Assembly (NCBI RefSeq): GCF_016598615.1 | Contig: NZ_CP066831.1 | Location: 2,294,001 to 2,358,000 of the forward strand | DNA: 64,000 bases | From: Streptomyces liliifuscus | GTDB lineage: Bacteria > Actinomycetota > Actinomycetes > Streptomycetales > Streptomycetaceae | Reading direction: 5' to 3' | Shown: piece after piece, positions 33,554-42,646 of the stretch | How the letters are laid out: every line of letters begins with the position of its first letter | How positions within the stretch are numbered: the first letter of the stretch is position 1 | Program-made: the position numbers and the translations under genes | The notes under the pieces: model-generated | Database searches by the model: none | What the model was told of the DNA's origin: nothing | What the model saw: the letters and a program-made list of their open reading frames with translations, nothing else

Positions 33554-34438
33554 TCATCCGGATTCGCCCAGTGCGGCTAGGACCAGCCGGGCCGTCTCGG
33601 TCGGGGTGTCGCCGACCCGTACGCCGGCCGCCTCCAGGGCCTCCTTCTTCGCCTGGGCCGTGCCGGACGAGCCGGAGACGATCGCGCCCGCGTGGCCCAT
33701 CGTCTTGCCCTCGGGGGCGGTGAATCCGGCGATGTAGCCGATGACGGGTTTGGTGACGTGGTCGCGGACGTACGCGGCCGCGCGTTCCTCGGCGTCGCCG
33801 CCGATCTCCCCGATGAGGACGATGAGTTCGGTGTCGGGGTCGTCCTGGAAGGCGGCCAGGCAGTCGATGTGGGTGGTGCCGACGACGGGGTCGCCACCGA
33901 TGCCGACGCAGGTCGAGAAGCCGATGTCGCGGAGTTCGTACATGAGTTGGTAGGTGAGCGTGCCGGACTTGGAGACGAGGCCGATGCGGCCCGACTTGGT
34001 GATGTCGGCCGGGATGATGCCCGCGTTGGACTGGCCGGGAGTGATCAGGCCGGGGCAGTTGGGGCCGATGATCCGGGTGCCCTTCGACCTCGCGTACGCG
34101 GTGAAGGCGACCGAGTCGTGGACCGGGATGCCCTCGGTGATGACGACGGCGAGTTCGATGCCGGCGTCGGCGGCCTCGACAACTGCCGCCTTGGAGAAGG
34201 CGGGTGGGACGAAGACGACGCTGACGTCGGCTCCGGTGGCCTCGATGCCTTCGCGCACGGAGCCGAAGACGGGCACGGCGCGGTCGTCGAAGTCGACGCT
34301 CTGCCCGGCCTTGCGCGGGTTGACGCCGCCGACGACGTCGGTGCCTGCCGCGAGCATGCGCCGGGTGTGCTTCATGCCCTCGCCGCCCGTCATGCCCTGG
34401 ACGAGGATCTTGCTCTCCTTGGTGAGGTAGATGGCCAT
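33554..34438 (-). CDS. sucD: Succinate--CoA ligase (ADP-forming), alpha subunit, paralogue
   Basis: A 294-residue SucD. The CoA-binding domain carries [15 protein letters not shown] near 15-29; [18 protein letters not shown] and the phosphohistidine loop with His249 ([13 protein letters not shown]) follow, all as in the catalytic alpha subunit. It lies 11 bp downstream of sucC and forms the ligase with it. The location beside an Frc/Oxc-like gene set, divergent from them across a shared palindrome, suggests a second, pathway-specific copy that may supply CoA thioesters (for instance succinyl-CoA as CoA donor) rather than the citric-acid-cycle enzyme. Specificity is inferred. Confidence 0.92.
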   Translation of the reverse strand: MAIYLTKESKILVQGMTGGEGMKHTRRMLAAGTDVVGGVNPRKAGQSVDFDDRAVPVFGSVREGIEATGADVSVVFVPPAFSKAAVVEAADAGIELAVVITEGIPVHDSVAFTAYARSKGTRIIGPNCPGLITPGQSNAGIIPADITKSGRIGLVSKSGTLTYQLMYELRDIGFSTCVGIGGDPVVGTTHIDCLAAFQDDPDTELIVLIGEIGGDAEERAAAYVRDHVTKPVIGYIAGFTAPEGKTMGHAGAIVSGSSGTAQAKKEALEAAGVRVGDTPTETARLVLAALGESG

Positions 34439-34449
34439 GTCCCGCTCCT

Positions 34450-35580
34450 TCAGCTGGCGTTGGCGAGTTGGGCGGCACGGCGCGCGGCGCCGTCCATGGT
34501 GGTGGCCTGCTGGACCAGGGGGTGCGCCCGGTCGTCGAGGATGGCGCGGCCGCGTACAGCGTTGTTGCCGTCGAGGCGGACGACCAGTGGCTTGGTCAAG
34601 TGGACCGATTCCAGGGCCTGCACGATGCCGTCGGCGACCGCGTCGCAGGCGGTGATGCCGCCGAAGACGTTGACGAAGACGGACTTCACCGCCGGGTCGG
34701 AGAGGATGACGGAGAGGCCGTCGGCCATGATCTGGGCGGAGGCTCCCCCGCCGATGTCGAGGAAGTTGGCGGGGCGCGCGCCGCAGCCGGCGACCACGTC
34801 GAGGGTCGACATGACGAGGCCGGCGCCGTTGCCGATGATGCCGACCTCGCCGTCCAGCTTCACGTAGTTGAGGTTCTTGGCGGCGGCCGCCGCCTCCAGC
34901 GGGTCGTCGTGCGTGGACTCCTGGTCGCCCCAACGCGCCTGCCGGAAGCGGGCGTTGTCGTCGAGGGTGACCTTGCCGTCGAGTGCGAGGATCTGCCCCT
35001 GGGCGGTACGGACGAGGGGGTTCACCTCGACGAGTACGGCGTCCTCGCGGATCAGTACGTCCCAGAGCCTGACCAGGACGTCGACGGTCTGCGGAGGCAG
35101 GCCGGCGGCATCGGCGATCTCGGCCGCCTTGGCCGAGGTGACGCCCTCGGCGGGGTCGATGTGGACGCGCGCCACGGCGTCCGGCCGGGTGGCGGCGACC
35201 TCCTCGATGTCCATGCCGCCCTCGGCCGAGGCGATCGCGAGGAATCGGCCGGCGGCCCGGTCGAGTACGTAACTGACGTAGAACTCGCTCTCGATGTCGA
35301 CCGGTTGGGCCAGCATCACCTTGCCGACGGTGTGGCCCTTGATGTCCATACCGAGGATCTGGCGTGCCGTCAGTTCGGTGGCGGCGGGGTCCGCGGCGAG
35401 TTTCACGCCGCCCGCCTTGCCGCGTCCGCCGGTCTTCACCTGTGCCTTGACGACGACGCGGCCGCCGAGCCTGCGGGCGATCTCGCGTGCCTCCTTGGGC
35501 GAGTCCGTGACCTCGGCCCTCGGCACCAAAATGCCGTGTTCCTCGAAGAGTTCCCTTGCCTGGTGCTCGAACAGGTCCAT
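34450..35580 (-). CDS. sucC: Succinate--CoA ligase (ADP-forming), beta subunit, paralogue
   Basis: A 376-residue SucC with the N-terminal ATP-grasp domain ([18 protein letters not shown] near 45-62, then [12 protein letters not shown] and EVNPLV) and the C-terminal ligase domain ([35 protein letters not shown]). All features of an active beta subunit are seen. It is the first gene of the minus-strand arm sucC-sucD-ALDH, whose promoter shares a 24-bp palindrome with the divergent Oxc/Frc operon. Confidence 0.92.
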   Translation of the reverse strand: MDLFEHQARELFEEHGILVPRAEVTDSPKEAREIARRLGGRVVVKAQVKTGGRGKAGGVKLAADPAATELTARQILGMDIKGHTVGKVMLAQPVDIESEFYVSYVLDRAAGRFLAIASAEGGMDIEEVAATRPDAVARVHIDPAEGVTSAKAAEIADAAGLPPQTVDVLVRLWDVLIREDAVLVEVNPLVRTAQGQILALDGKVTLDDNARFRQARWGDQESTHDDPLEAAAAAKNLNYVKLDGEVGIIGNGAGLVMSTLDVVAGCGARPANFLDIGGGASAQIMADGLSVILSDPAVKSVFVNVFGGITACDAVADGIVQALESVHLTKPLVVRLDGNNAVRGRAILDDRAHPLVQQATTMDGAARRAAQLANAS

Positions 35581-35648
35581 CTCGGCTCCCTCTTAAAAGT
35601 GCCGCACGCCCCCTGGACACCACCCACTGGATGCGGGATAACAAGCTT

Positions 35649-35672
35649 CATACAGTATTCGTCGACTGTATG
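35649..35672. promoter_or_regulatory. Operator-like palindrome of the divergent oxalate-type locus
   Basis: CATACAG (35649-35655) and CTGTATG (35666-35672) form a perfect inverted repeat 10 bases apart, AT-rich within GC-rich DNA, followed by another ATGTAC. It lies between starts at 35580 and 35768. No regulator gene lies next to it. GntR- and TetR-type proteins use such sites. Confidence 0.65.
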
Positions 35673-35767
35673 CAATGTACCGCGACGGCATCCACGAACA
35701 GTGCGCGCACCACGTCTGAGCTGCACTTCCGCGCGCCCAATCCCCTACGAAGGGACAGGACTTCGCC

Positions 35768-37453
35768 ATGCCCGACGACAACAGCCAGAACCTCATATCC
35801 GGTGGGCACCTGGTCGCCAAGGCACTCAAAGCGGAGGGTGTGGAGGTCATCTACACGCTCTGCGGCGGCCACATCATCGACATCTACGACGGCTGCGTCG
35901 ACGAGGGCATCGAGGTCGTCGACGTACGCCACGAACAGGTCGCCGCCCACGCCGCCGACGGTTACGCGCGCATCACCGGCAAGCCCGGCTGCGCCGTCGT
36001 CACCGCCGGTCCCGGCACGACCGACGCCGTGACGGGTGTCGCCAACGCCTTCCGCGCGGAGTCCCCGATGCTGCTGATCGGCGGCCAGGGGGCCCACACC
36101 CAGCACAAGATGGGGTCCCTCCAGGACCTGCCGCACGTCGACATGATGACGCCGATCACGAAGTTCGCGGCGACCGTGCCGGACACCGCGCGGGCCGCCG
36201 ACATGGTGTCCATGGCGTTCCGCGAGTGCTACCACGGGGCGCCCGGCCCGTCCTTCCTGGAGATCCCGCGCGATGTCCTCGACGCAAAGGTGCCGGTCGA
36301 GAAGGCCCGGGTCCCCGCCGCCGGCCAGTACCGGGCCTCGACCCGCTCGGCCGGTGACCCCGAGGCCATCGAGAAGCTCGCCGACCTCCTCGTGCACGCC
36401 GAGAAGCCCGCGATCCTGCTGGGCAGCCAGGTGTGGACGACCCGGGGCACCGAATCCGCCATCGAGCTCGTACGCGCTCTCAACATCCCCGCGTACATGA
36501 ACGGCGCCGGGCGCGGCACGCTGCCGCCCGGGGACCCGCACCACTTCCAGCTCTCGCGCCGGTACGCCTTCTCCAACGCCGACGTCATCGTCATCGTCGG
36601 TACGCCCTTCGACTTCCGTATGGGCTACGGGAAGCGGCTGTCGCAGGACGCGACCGTCGTGCAGATCGACCTCGACTACCGGACCGTCGGCAAGAACCGG
36701 GACATCGACCTCGGGATCGTCGGTGACGCGGGACTCGTCCTGAAGTCGGTCACCGAGGCGGCCTCGGGGCGCATCAACGGGGGCGGGTCGAAGCGCAAGG
36801 AGTGGCTCGACGAGTTGCGCGCCGCCGAGCAGACCGCCATCGAGAAGCGGCTGCCCAACCTGAAGTCTGACGCCTCGCCGATCCACCCGTACCGCCTGGT
36901 CAGCGAGATCAACGACTTCCTGACCGAGGACTCCATCTACATCGGCGACGGCGGCGACATCGTCACCTTCTCCGGTCAGGTCGTGCAGCCCAAGTCACCC
37001 GGGCACTGGATGGACCCGGGACCGCTCGGCACGCTCGGCGTTGGCGTCCCCTTCGTGCTCGCCGCCAAGAAGGCACGGCCCGACAAGGAGGTCGTCGCGC
37101 TCTTCGGGGACGGCGCCTTCTCGCTCACCGGCTGGGACTTCGAGACCCTCGTCCGCTACAACCTCCCGTTCGTCGGCATCGTCGGCAACAACTCCTCCAT
37201 GAACCAGATCCGCTACGGCCAGGCCGCCAAGTACGGCCTGGAGCGCGAGCGGGTCGGCAACACCCTCGGCGACGTCCACTACGACAAGTTCGCCCAGATG
37301 CTGGGCGGTTACGGCGAGGAGGTCCGCGACCCCGCCGACATCGCCCCCGCCCTCCAGCGCGCCCGCGAGTCGGGCAAGCCGTCACTGATCAACGTCTGGG
37401 TCGACCCGGACGCGTACGCCCCCGGAACCATGAACCAGACGATGTACAAGTGA
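35768..37453 (+). CDS. Thiamine-diphosphate enzyme, oxalyl-CoA decarboxylase-like
   Basis: A 561-residue three-domain ThDP enzyme. Glu56 in [16 protein letters not shown] activates the cofactor; the Mg/ThDP motif runs from GDG (447-449) to NN (474-475). Length and the directly following Frc-like gene point to oxalyl-CoA decarboxylase, which converts oxalyl-CoA to formyl-CoA and CO2. Close relatives include 2-hydroxyacyl-CoA lyase and acetolactate synthase, and I cannot tell them apart from motifs alone; the context with Frc and an OFA transporter is the main argument. It starts the plus-strand operon, 10 bases before the next gene. Confidence 0.75.
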   Translation: MPDDNSQNLISGGHLVAKALKAEGVEVIYTLCGGHIIDIYDGCVDEGIEVVDVRHEQVAAHAADGYARITGKPGCAVVTAGPGTTDAVTGVANAFRAESPMLLIGGQGAHTQHKMGSLQDLPHVDMMTPITKFAATVPDTARAADMVSMAFRECYHGAPGPSFLEIPRDVLDAKVPVEKARVPAAGQYRASTRSAGDPEAIEKLADLLVHAEKPAILLGSQVWTTRGTESAIELVRALNIPAYMNGAGRGTLPPGDPHHFQLSRRYAFSNADVIVIVGTPFDFRMGYGKRLSQDATVVQIDLDYRTVGKNRDIDLGIVGDAGLVLKSVTEAASGRINGGGSKRKEWLDELRAAEQTAIEKRLPNLKSDASPIHPYRLVSEINDFLTEDSIYIGDGGDIVTFSGQVVQPKSPGHWMDPGPLGTLGVGVPFVLAAKKARPDKEVVALFGDGAFSLTGWDFETLVRYNLPFVGIVGNNSSMNQIRYGQAAKYGLERERVGNTLGDVHYDKFAQMLGGYGEEVRDPADIAPALQRARESGKPSLINVWVDPDAYAPGTMNQTMYK

Positions 37454-37463
37454 GGTGGCCCCG

Positions 37464-38732
37464 ATGACAGCGACGATATCGACGGCAGCGACGCCGGCGA
37501 CCTCGACCAAGGCCCTCGAAGGCATCCGCGTCCTCGACATGACGCACGTCCAGTCCGGTCCCTCCGCCACCCAGCTGCTCGGCTGGCTCGGCGCGGACGT
37601 CGTCAAGCTGGAGGCGCCGACCGGGGACATCACGCGCAAGCAGCTGCGCGACCTCCCGGACGTCGACTCCCTCTACTTCACGATGCTCAACTGCAACAAG
37701 CGGAGCATCACCCTCAACACCAAGACCGAGCGCGGCAAGGAGATCCTCACCGAGCTGATCCGGCGCTCCGACGTCATGGTCGAGAACTTCGGACCGGGCG
37801 CGGTCGACCGCATGGGCTTCACCTGGGACCGCATCCAGGAGATCAATCCGCGGATCGTCTATGCCTCCATCAAGGGGTTCGGGGACGGCCCGTACACCAA
37901 CTTCAAGGCGTACGAGGTCGTCGCTCAGGCCATGGGCGGGTCGATGTCGACCACCGGCTTCGAGGACGGGCCGCCGCTGGCGACGGGAGCCCAGATCGGT
38001 GACTCGGGCACGGGCATCCACGCGGTGGCGGCGATCCTCGCCGCCCTGTTCCAGCGGGAGAACACGGGGCGCGGGCAGCGCGTGAACGTGGCGATGCAGC
38101 ACGCCGTGCTGAATCTGTGCCGGGTGAAACTGCGGGACCAGCAGCGCCTCGGGCATGGGCCGCTGGCTGAATATCCCAACGACGACTTCGGCGACGAGGT
38201 TCCCAGGTCGGGCAACGCGTCCGGCGGCGGCCAGCCCGGCTGGGCGGTCAAGTGCGCGCCGGGCGGCCCCAACGACTACGTGTACGTCATCGTGCAGCCC
38301 GTCGGCTGGAAGCCCATCACCGAGCTCATCGGGCGCCCCGAACTCGCGGACGCCCCCGAGTGGGCGACCCCGGAGGCCCGGCTCCCCCAGCTCACCAAGA
38401 TGTTCCAGCTCATCGAGGAGTGGTCGTCGACGCTCCCCAAGTGGCAGGTGCTCGAGCAGCTCAATGCCCACAACATCCCGTGCGGTCCGATCCTCTCCAC
38501 CAAGGAGATCATCGAGGACGAGTCGCTGGTGGCCAACGAGATGGTCGTGACGGTGCCGCATCCCGAGCGGGGCGACTTCGTGACCGTGGGCAGCCCGCTG
38601 AAGCTCTCCGACTCCCCCGTGGACGTGACCAGTTCGCCGCTGCTCGGCGAGCACAACGAAGAGGTGTACGTCGGCGAGCTCGGTCTCGGCGACGAGGAGC
38701 TGCGCCTGCTCAAGTCGAACGGAGTGATCTGA
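37464..38732 (+). CDS. CaiB/BaiF CoA-transferase, formyl-CoA:oxalate type
   Basis: A 422-residue class III CoA transferase. The nucleophile is probably Asp180 in [13 protein letters not shown], equivalent to Asp169 of Oxalobacter Frc; [44 protein letters not shown] and [12 protein letters not shown] are close to the Frc pattern. It would exchange CoA between formyl-CoA (or succinyl-CoA) and oxalate. The ATG at 37464 follows GAGGTGG and is preferred to a GTG at 37455. It lies between the ThDP enzyme and the acyl-CoA ligase in one operon. Confidence 0.85.
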   Translation: MTATISTAATPATSTKALEGIRVLDMTHVQSGPSATQLLGWLGADVVKLEAPTGDITRKQLRDLPDVDSLYFTMLNCNKRSITLNTKTERGKEILTELIRRSDVMVENFGPGAVDRMGFTWDRIQEINPRIVYASIKGFGDGPYTNFKAYEVVAQAMGGSMSTTGFEDGPPLATGAQIGDSGTGIHAVAAILAALFQRENTGRGQRVNVAMQHAVLNLCRVKLRDQQRLGHGPLAEYPNDDFGDEVPRSGNASGGGQPGWAVKCAPGGPNDYVYVIVQPVGWKPITELIGRPELADAPEWATPEARLPQLTKMFQLIEEWSSTLPKWQVLEQLNAHNIPCGPILSTKEIIEDESLVANEMVVTVPHPERGDFVTVGSPLKLSDSPVDVTSSPLLGEHNEEVYVGELGLGDEELRLLKSNGVI

Positions 38733-38735
38733 TTG

Positions 38736-40868
38736 ATGGCCGAAGACCGGGTGCTGAGGGTGCGTACGCTCCTCGAAGCCGTGCGGGCCGAGGGGCGGAC
38801 GGCGCTGACCGCGCCCGAGGGCAAGGTGATCGCCGACGCGTACGCGATCGCCGTCCCCGGCGAGGAGCTGGCGACCGACGTCGACGAGGCGGTGTCCTAC
38901 GCGGCGCGGTTCGGCGGGCCCGTCGTGATGAAGATCGTCTCCCCGGACATCCTCCACAAGACCGACGCCGGCGGTGTGATCGTCGGGGTGGAGGGAGCCG
39001 CGGACGTACGCGCCGCCTTCCACAAGATCATCGAGAACGCCCGGACGTACGACTCCAAGGCCCGTATCGAGGGCGTACAGGTGCAGGAACTGCTTCCCAA
39101 GGGGCAGGAGGTCATCGTCGGCGCGGTGACCGATCCGACGTTCGGGAAGGTCGTGGCCTTCGGGCTCGGCGGTGTGCTCGTCGAGGTCCTCAAGGACGTC
39201 ACGTTCCGGCTGGCCCCGGTTGACGCGGACGAGGCGCTGTCGATGCTGGACTCGATCCGGGCCGCGGAGATCCTGCGCGGCGTGCGGGGCGCTCCGGCGG
39301 TGGACCGCTGGGCGATCGCCGAGCAGATCCGCCGGGTCTCCGAACTGGTCGCGGACTTCCCGGAGATCGCCGAGGTGGACCTCAACCCGGTGATCGCCAC
39401 CCCGGAGGGCGCGGTGGCCGCGGACATCCGGGTCATCCTCGCCGAGGAAGTGGCCAAGCCGCGACGGAAGTACACGCGCGACGAGATCCTCACCACCATG
39501 CGCCGGCTGATGCAGCCGTCGTCGGTGGCCGTGATCGGGGCCTCCAACGAGCAGGGCAAGATAGGCAATTCGGTCATGCGCAACCTCATCGACGGCGGCT
39601 TCTCCGGGGAGATCCACCCGGTGAACCCCAAGGCCGATGACATTCTGGGCCGCAAGGCGTACAAGAGTGTCACGGACGTTCCCGGTGAGGTGGATGTGGC
39701 GGTCTTCGCTATTCCCGCCAAGTTCGTGGCCTCGGCCCTGGAGGAGGTGGGACGCAAGGGGATCCCCAACGCTGTCCTGATTCCCTCGGGGTTCGCGGAG
39801 ACCGGTGAGCACGAGCTCCAGGACGAGATCGTGGCCATCGGCGAGCGCTACGGAGTCCGGCTGCTCGGGCCGAACATCTACGGCTACTACTCGACGTGGC
39901 AGGACCTGTGCGCCACGTTCTGCACGCCGTACGACGTCAAGGGCGGAGTCGCGCTCACCTCGCAGTCCGGTGGCATAGGGATGGCCATTCTGGGCTTCGC
40001 ACGCACTACGAAGACGGGTGTTTCCGCGATCGTGGGGCTCGGAAACAAGTCGGACCTGGACGAGGACGACCTGCTGACCTGGTTCGGCGAGGACCCCAAC
40101 ACCAAGTGCATCGCCATGCACTTGGAGGACCTCAAGGACGGCCGCGCCTTCGTGGAGGCCGCGCGGGCCACCGTCCCCAAGAAGCCGGTGGTCGTCCTGA
40201 AGGCGGGCCGTACGGCGGCCGGCGCCAAGGCAGCGGGCTCGCACACGGGCGCCCTCGCGGGCGACGACGCGGTGTACGAGGACATCCTGAAGCAGGCCGG
40301 TGTCATCAGGGCGCCCGGTCTGAACGAAATGCTGGAGTACGCGCGCGCGTTGCCGGTGCTGCCGACCCCTCAGGGCGACAACATCGTGATCATCACCGGC
40401 GCCGGCGGCAGTGGCGTACTGCTGTCCGACGCGGTGACCGACAACGGCCTCTCCCTGATGGAGATCCCGCCGGACCTGGACGCGTCCTTCCGGAAGTTCA
40501 TCCCGCCCTTCGGCGCGGCCGGCAATCCGGTGGACATCACGGGCGGCGAGCCGCCGTCGACGTACGAGGCGACGATCCGGCTCGGTCTTGAGGACCCGCG
40601 GATCCACTCACTCGTCCTCGGCTACTGGCACACCATCGTGACCCCTCCCATGGTCTTCGCCGAGCTCACCGCGCGCGTGGTGGCCGAATTCAGGGAGCGC
40701 GGGATCGAGAAGCCCGTCGTGGCGTCGCTCGCGGGCGACGTCGAGGTCGAGGAGGCCTGCCAGTACCTCTACGAACACGGGGTCGTGGCATACCCGTACA
40801 CGACCGAGAAGCCGGTGGCAGTGCTCGGCGCGAAGTACCGCTGGGCGCGTGCGGCGGGGCTGTTGTGA
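38736..40868 (+). CDS. ADP-forming acyl-CoA ligase (acetate--CoA ligase family)
   Basis: A 710-residue fused NDP-forming acyl-CoA synthetase with domains in the order ATP-grasp (about 20-235; VVMKIVSPDILHKTDAGGV), CoA-binding (about 260-355; SSVAVIGASNEQGKIGNSVMRNL), and succinyl-CoA-ligase-like (about 370-540). The phospho-His is expected in AGSHTGALAGDD. The beta-like domain precedes the alpha-like one, a permuted order known from bacterial Acs/Pat-like proteins. It starts four bases after the Frc stop. Its acid may be oxalate, formate or another small acid. Its 3' end is duplicated in a 30-bp tandem (40847-40898). Confidence 0.82.
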   Translation: MAEDRVLRVRTLLEAVRAEGRTALTAPEGKVIADAYAIAVPGEELATDVDEAVSYAARFGGPVVMKIVSPDILHKTDAGGVIVGVEGAADVRAAFHKIIENARTYDSKARIEGVQVQELLPKGQEVIVGAVTDPTFGKVVAFGLGGVLVEVLKDVTFRLAPVDADEALSMLDSIRAAEILRGVRGAPAVDRWAIAEQIRRVSELVADFPEIAEVDLNPVIATPEGAVAADIRVILAEEVAKPRRKYTRDEILTTMRRLMQPSSVAVIGASNEQGKIGNSVMRNLIDGGFSGEIHPVNPKADDILGRKAYKSVTDVPGEVDVAVFAIPAKFVASALEEVGRKGIPNAVLIPSGFAETGEHELQDEIVAIGERYGVRLLGPNIYGYYSTWQDLCATFCTPYDVKGGVALTSQSGGIGMAILGFARTTKTGVSAIVGLGNKSDLDEDDLLTWFGEDPNTKCIAMHLEDLKDGRAFVEAARATVPKKPVVVLKAGRTAAGAKAAGSHTGALAGDDAVYEDILKQAGVIRAPGLNEMLEYARALPVLPTPQGDNIVIITGAGGSGVLLSDAVTDNGLSLMEIPPDLDASFRKFIPPFGAAGNPVDITGGEPPSTYEATIRLGLEDPRIHSLVLGYWHTIVTPPMVFAELTARVVAEFRERGIEKPVVASLAGDVEVEEACQYLYEHGVVAYPYTTEKPVAVLGAKYRWARAAGLL

Positions 40869-40898
40869 TGCCACCGGCGTGCGGCGGGGCTGTTGTGA
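40847..40898. repeat. Direct repeat of the acyl-CoA ligase 3' end
   Basis: A perfect 22-bp copy (40847-40868 and 40877-40898, period 30) repeats the last codons and the stop of the ligase gene just downstream. Confidence 0.85.
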
Positions 40899-40954
40899 CG
40901 CGGCGGCGCGCGGTGGGCGCTGTTGGGGGGCGGTTCATGACTTGACCCGGTGAA

Positions 40955-40987
40955 GGGGCGGGCCGACGGTGCGCGTCGGCCCGCCCC
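40955..40987. terminator. Stable hairpin between ligase and OFA transporter genes
   Basis: GGGGCGGGCCGAC (40955-40967) pairs perfectly with GTCGGCCCGCCCC (40975-40987), loop of 7. It lies 78 bp before the transporter start within a same-strand gap of 196 bp, so it may reduce read-through or protect the upstream transcript rather than end the operon. Confidence 0.6.
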
Positions 40988-41064
40988 GGGACCCGTGCGC
41001 ACACGAAAGGAATTGGACAGGGGGCGCTGGCCAGATCTTTCGACGCAAGGGGTGCATTCGCGAA

Positions 41065-42453
41065 ATGACAACCACCGATCTGCCCACGACGGCGGCATAC
41101 CGAGAGGTGGCCGACGCGAACGGACGCGTCTACCGCATCGGTGAGACCGACCTCGACATCATGGGCCGCAAACGCAAGTGGATGGTCATCCTGCCGTGGG
41201 TCGGCATGATGGGAATCAGCTCGGCCGAGTACGCCTTCGCGTCCGCCGAGGACACGCTGCACAGCGCGCACCACTGGACCGACGGTCACATCTTCTGGAT
41301 GCTCGGCGTGTGGGTGTTCTTCCAGGCCGCGGTGGCCTTCCCCGCGGGCAAGCTCCGTGAGTCCGGCAAACTGCCCGCGCGCTGGGCGATGATGCTGGGC
41401 GCGGTCGGCACCCTGCTGGGCTACGTCTCCCTCGCCTTCGCGCCGCATGTGATCGTCGCGTACATCGGATTCGGCATGTTCAGCGGTATGGGCGCCGGCA
41501 TGGTCTACGCGACCTGCGTGAACATGGTCGGCAAGTGGTATCCGGAGCGCAAGGGCGGCAAGACCGGCTTCGTCAACGGCGGTTTCGCCTACGGCTCGGT
41601 GCCCTTCGTGTTCATCTTCACCGGCTTCATGGACACCAGTAACTTCAAGTGGGTCCTGGTGTCCGTCGGTGTCTTCCTGGCCGCGGTGGTGGCCGTGGCC
41701 GGCTACTTCTTCCAGGACCCGCCGAAGAACTGGTGGCCCGCCGAGGTCGACCCGCTGAAGAAGCCCGACGACCCTCGGGCACGGCGCGCCATGGAGAAGA
41801 ACCCGCCCGCCGTGAAGCAGTACACCCCCATGGAGGCTTGGAAGACGGGCCGGGTCGGGCTCATGTGGTTCTGTCTGCTCTGCACCTCGGGCGTGAACAT
41901 CTTCGGTATCGCCTTCCAGGTGCCGTTCGGCAAGGAGGTCGGCTTCGCGGGCGGGATCGTGGCGACGGCGATGTCCATGAAGGCAATCGTCAACGGCACC
42001 GGACGTGGCGTCATCGGCTGGCTCTCCGACCGGTACGGCCGCAAGGAATGCCTGATCTTCGTCTGCATCGTGCTCGGTCTTTCCCAGTACGGAATCCTGT
42101 GGTCGGGCAACATCGGAAACCTGCCGCTGTTCCTGCTCTTCTCGTCCATCTCGGGATTCGGCGGCGGCGCGATCTTCCCGATGTTCGCGGCCATGACCGC
42201 CGACTACTTCGGTGAGAACAACAACGCGTCGAACTACGGGCTCGTCTACAGCTCCAAGCTGGTGTCCGGCCTGCTCGGCTCCGGCATGGGCGCCGTGGTG
42301 GTGGCGAACTGGGACTACGCCGGCGCGTTCATCCTGGCCGGTTCGATCTCCCTGTTCGCCGGCTGCATGGCTCTGTTCCTGCACCCGCCCGGGCGGCCCA
42401 AGGGCAAGCGCATCGAACCGAATCCGCAACCGCTCGGTGAGGAGATGGCCTGA
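41065..42453 (+). CDS. OFA-family MFS transporter (oxalate/formate type)
   Basis: A 462-residue MFS protein with about 12 transmembrane helices. It has the OFA-family pattern: FWMLGVWVFFQAAVAFPAGKLRESGKLPAR around helices 2-3, GFGMFSGMGAGMVYATCVN, WYPERKGGKTGFVNGGF, and SDRYGRKE in the second half. OFA members include the oxalate:formate antiporter OxlT. Its place after Oxc/Frc-like genes supports oxalate import or oxalate/formate exchange across the membrane. The ATG at 41065 gives the N-terminal cytoplasmic tail MTTTDLPTTAAY. Confidence 0.85.
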   Translation: MTTTDLPTTAAYREVADANGRVYRIGETDLDIMGRKRKWMVILPWVGMMGISSAEYAFASAEDTLHSAHHWTDGHIFWMLGVWVFFQAAVAFPAGKLRESGKLPARWAMMLGAVGTLLGYVSLAFAPHVIVAYIGFGMFSGMGAGMVYATCVNMVGKWYPERKGGKTGFVNGGFAYGSVPFVFIFTGFMDTSNFKWVLVSVGVFLAAVVAVAGYFFQDPPKNWWPAEVDPLKKPDDPRARRAMEKNPPAVKQYTPMEAWKTGRVGLMWFCLLCTSGVNIFGIAFQVPFGKEVGFAGGIVATAMSMKAIVNGTGRGVIGWLSDRYGRKECLIFVCIVLGLSQYGILWSGNIGNLPLFLLFSSISGFGGGAIFPMFAAMTADYFGENNNASNYGLVYSSKLVSGLLGSGMGAVVVANWDYAGAFILAGSISLFAGCMALFLHPPGRPKGKRIEPNPQPLGEEMA

Positions 42454-42590
42454 ACCGGTACGCACACGCATCGAGCCGGTGAGGGGATGCCCCCTCATGA
42501 ACCCTGCGGCGCGGAACGGTGCCGCGCAGTGTCCGCCGCACACGTCCCCTACGTACTAGAACCCCCACAACCGCTCCCAGGCTTGGAAAC

Positions 42591-42634
42591 GCAGGCGGTC
42601 CTCCCCACCACACCACGTGGGGAGGACCGCCTGC
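42591..42634. terminator. Perfect 18-bp stem terminator between convergent genes
   Basis: GCAGGCGGTCCTCCCCAC (42591-42608) pairs without mismatch with GTGGGGAGGACCGCCTGC (42617-42634), with an 8-nt loop. It separates the oxalate-type operon from the minus-strand cluster starting at 42647. Confidence 0.85.
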
Positions 42635-42646
42635 CGTGGTCCGTGG

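Noticed and set aside
37389..40607. Very long open frame on the minus strand opposite the Oxc/Frc/ligase genes
   Set aside because: It is an antisense shadow: third-codon GC bias in the plus frames plus clear family motifs identify the plus genes, and the antisense protein has no recognisable domain. High-GC DNA often yields such frames.
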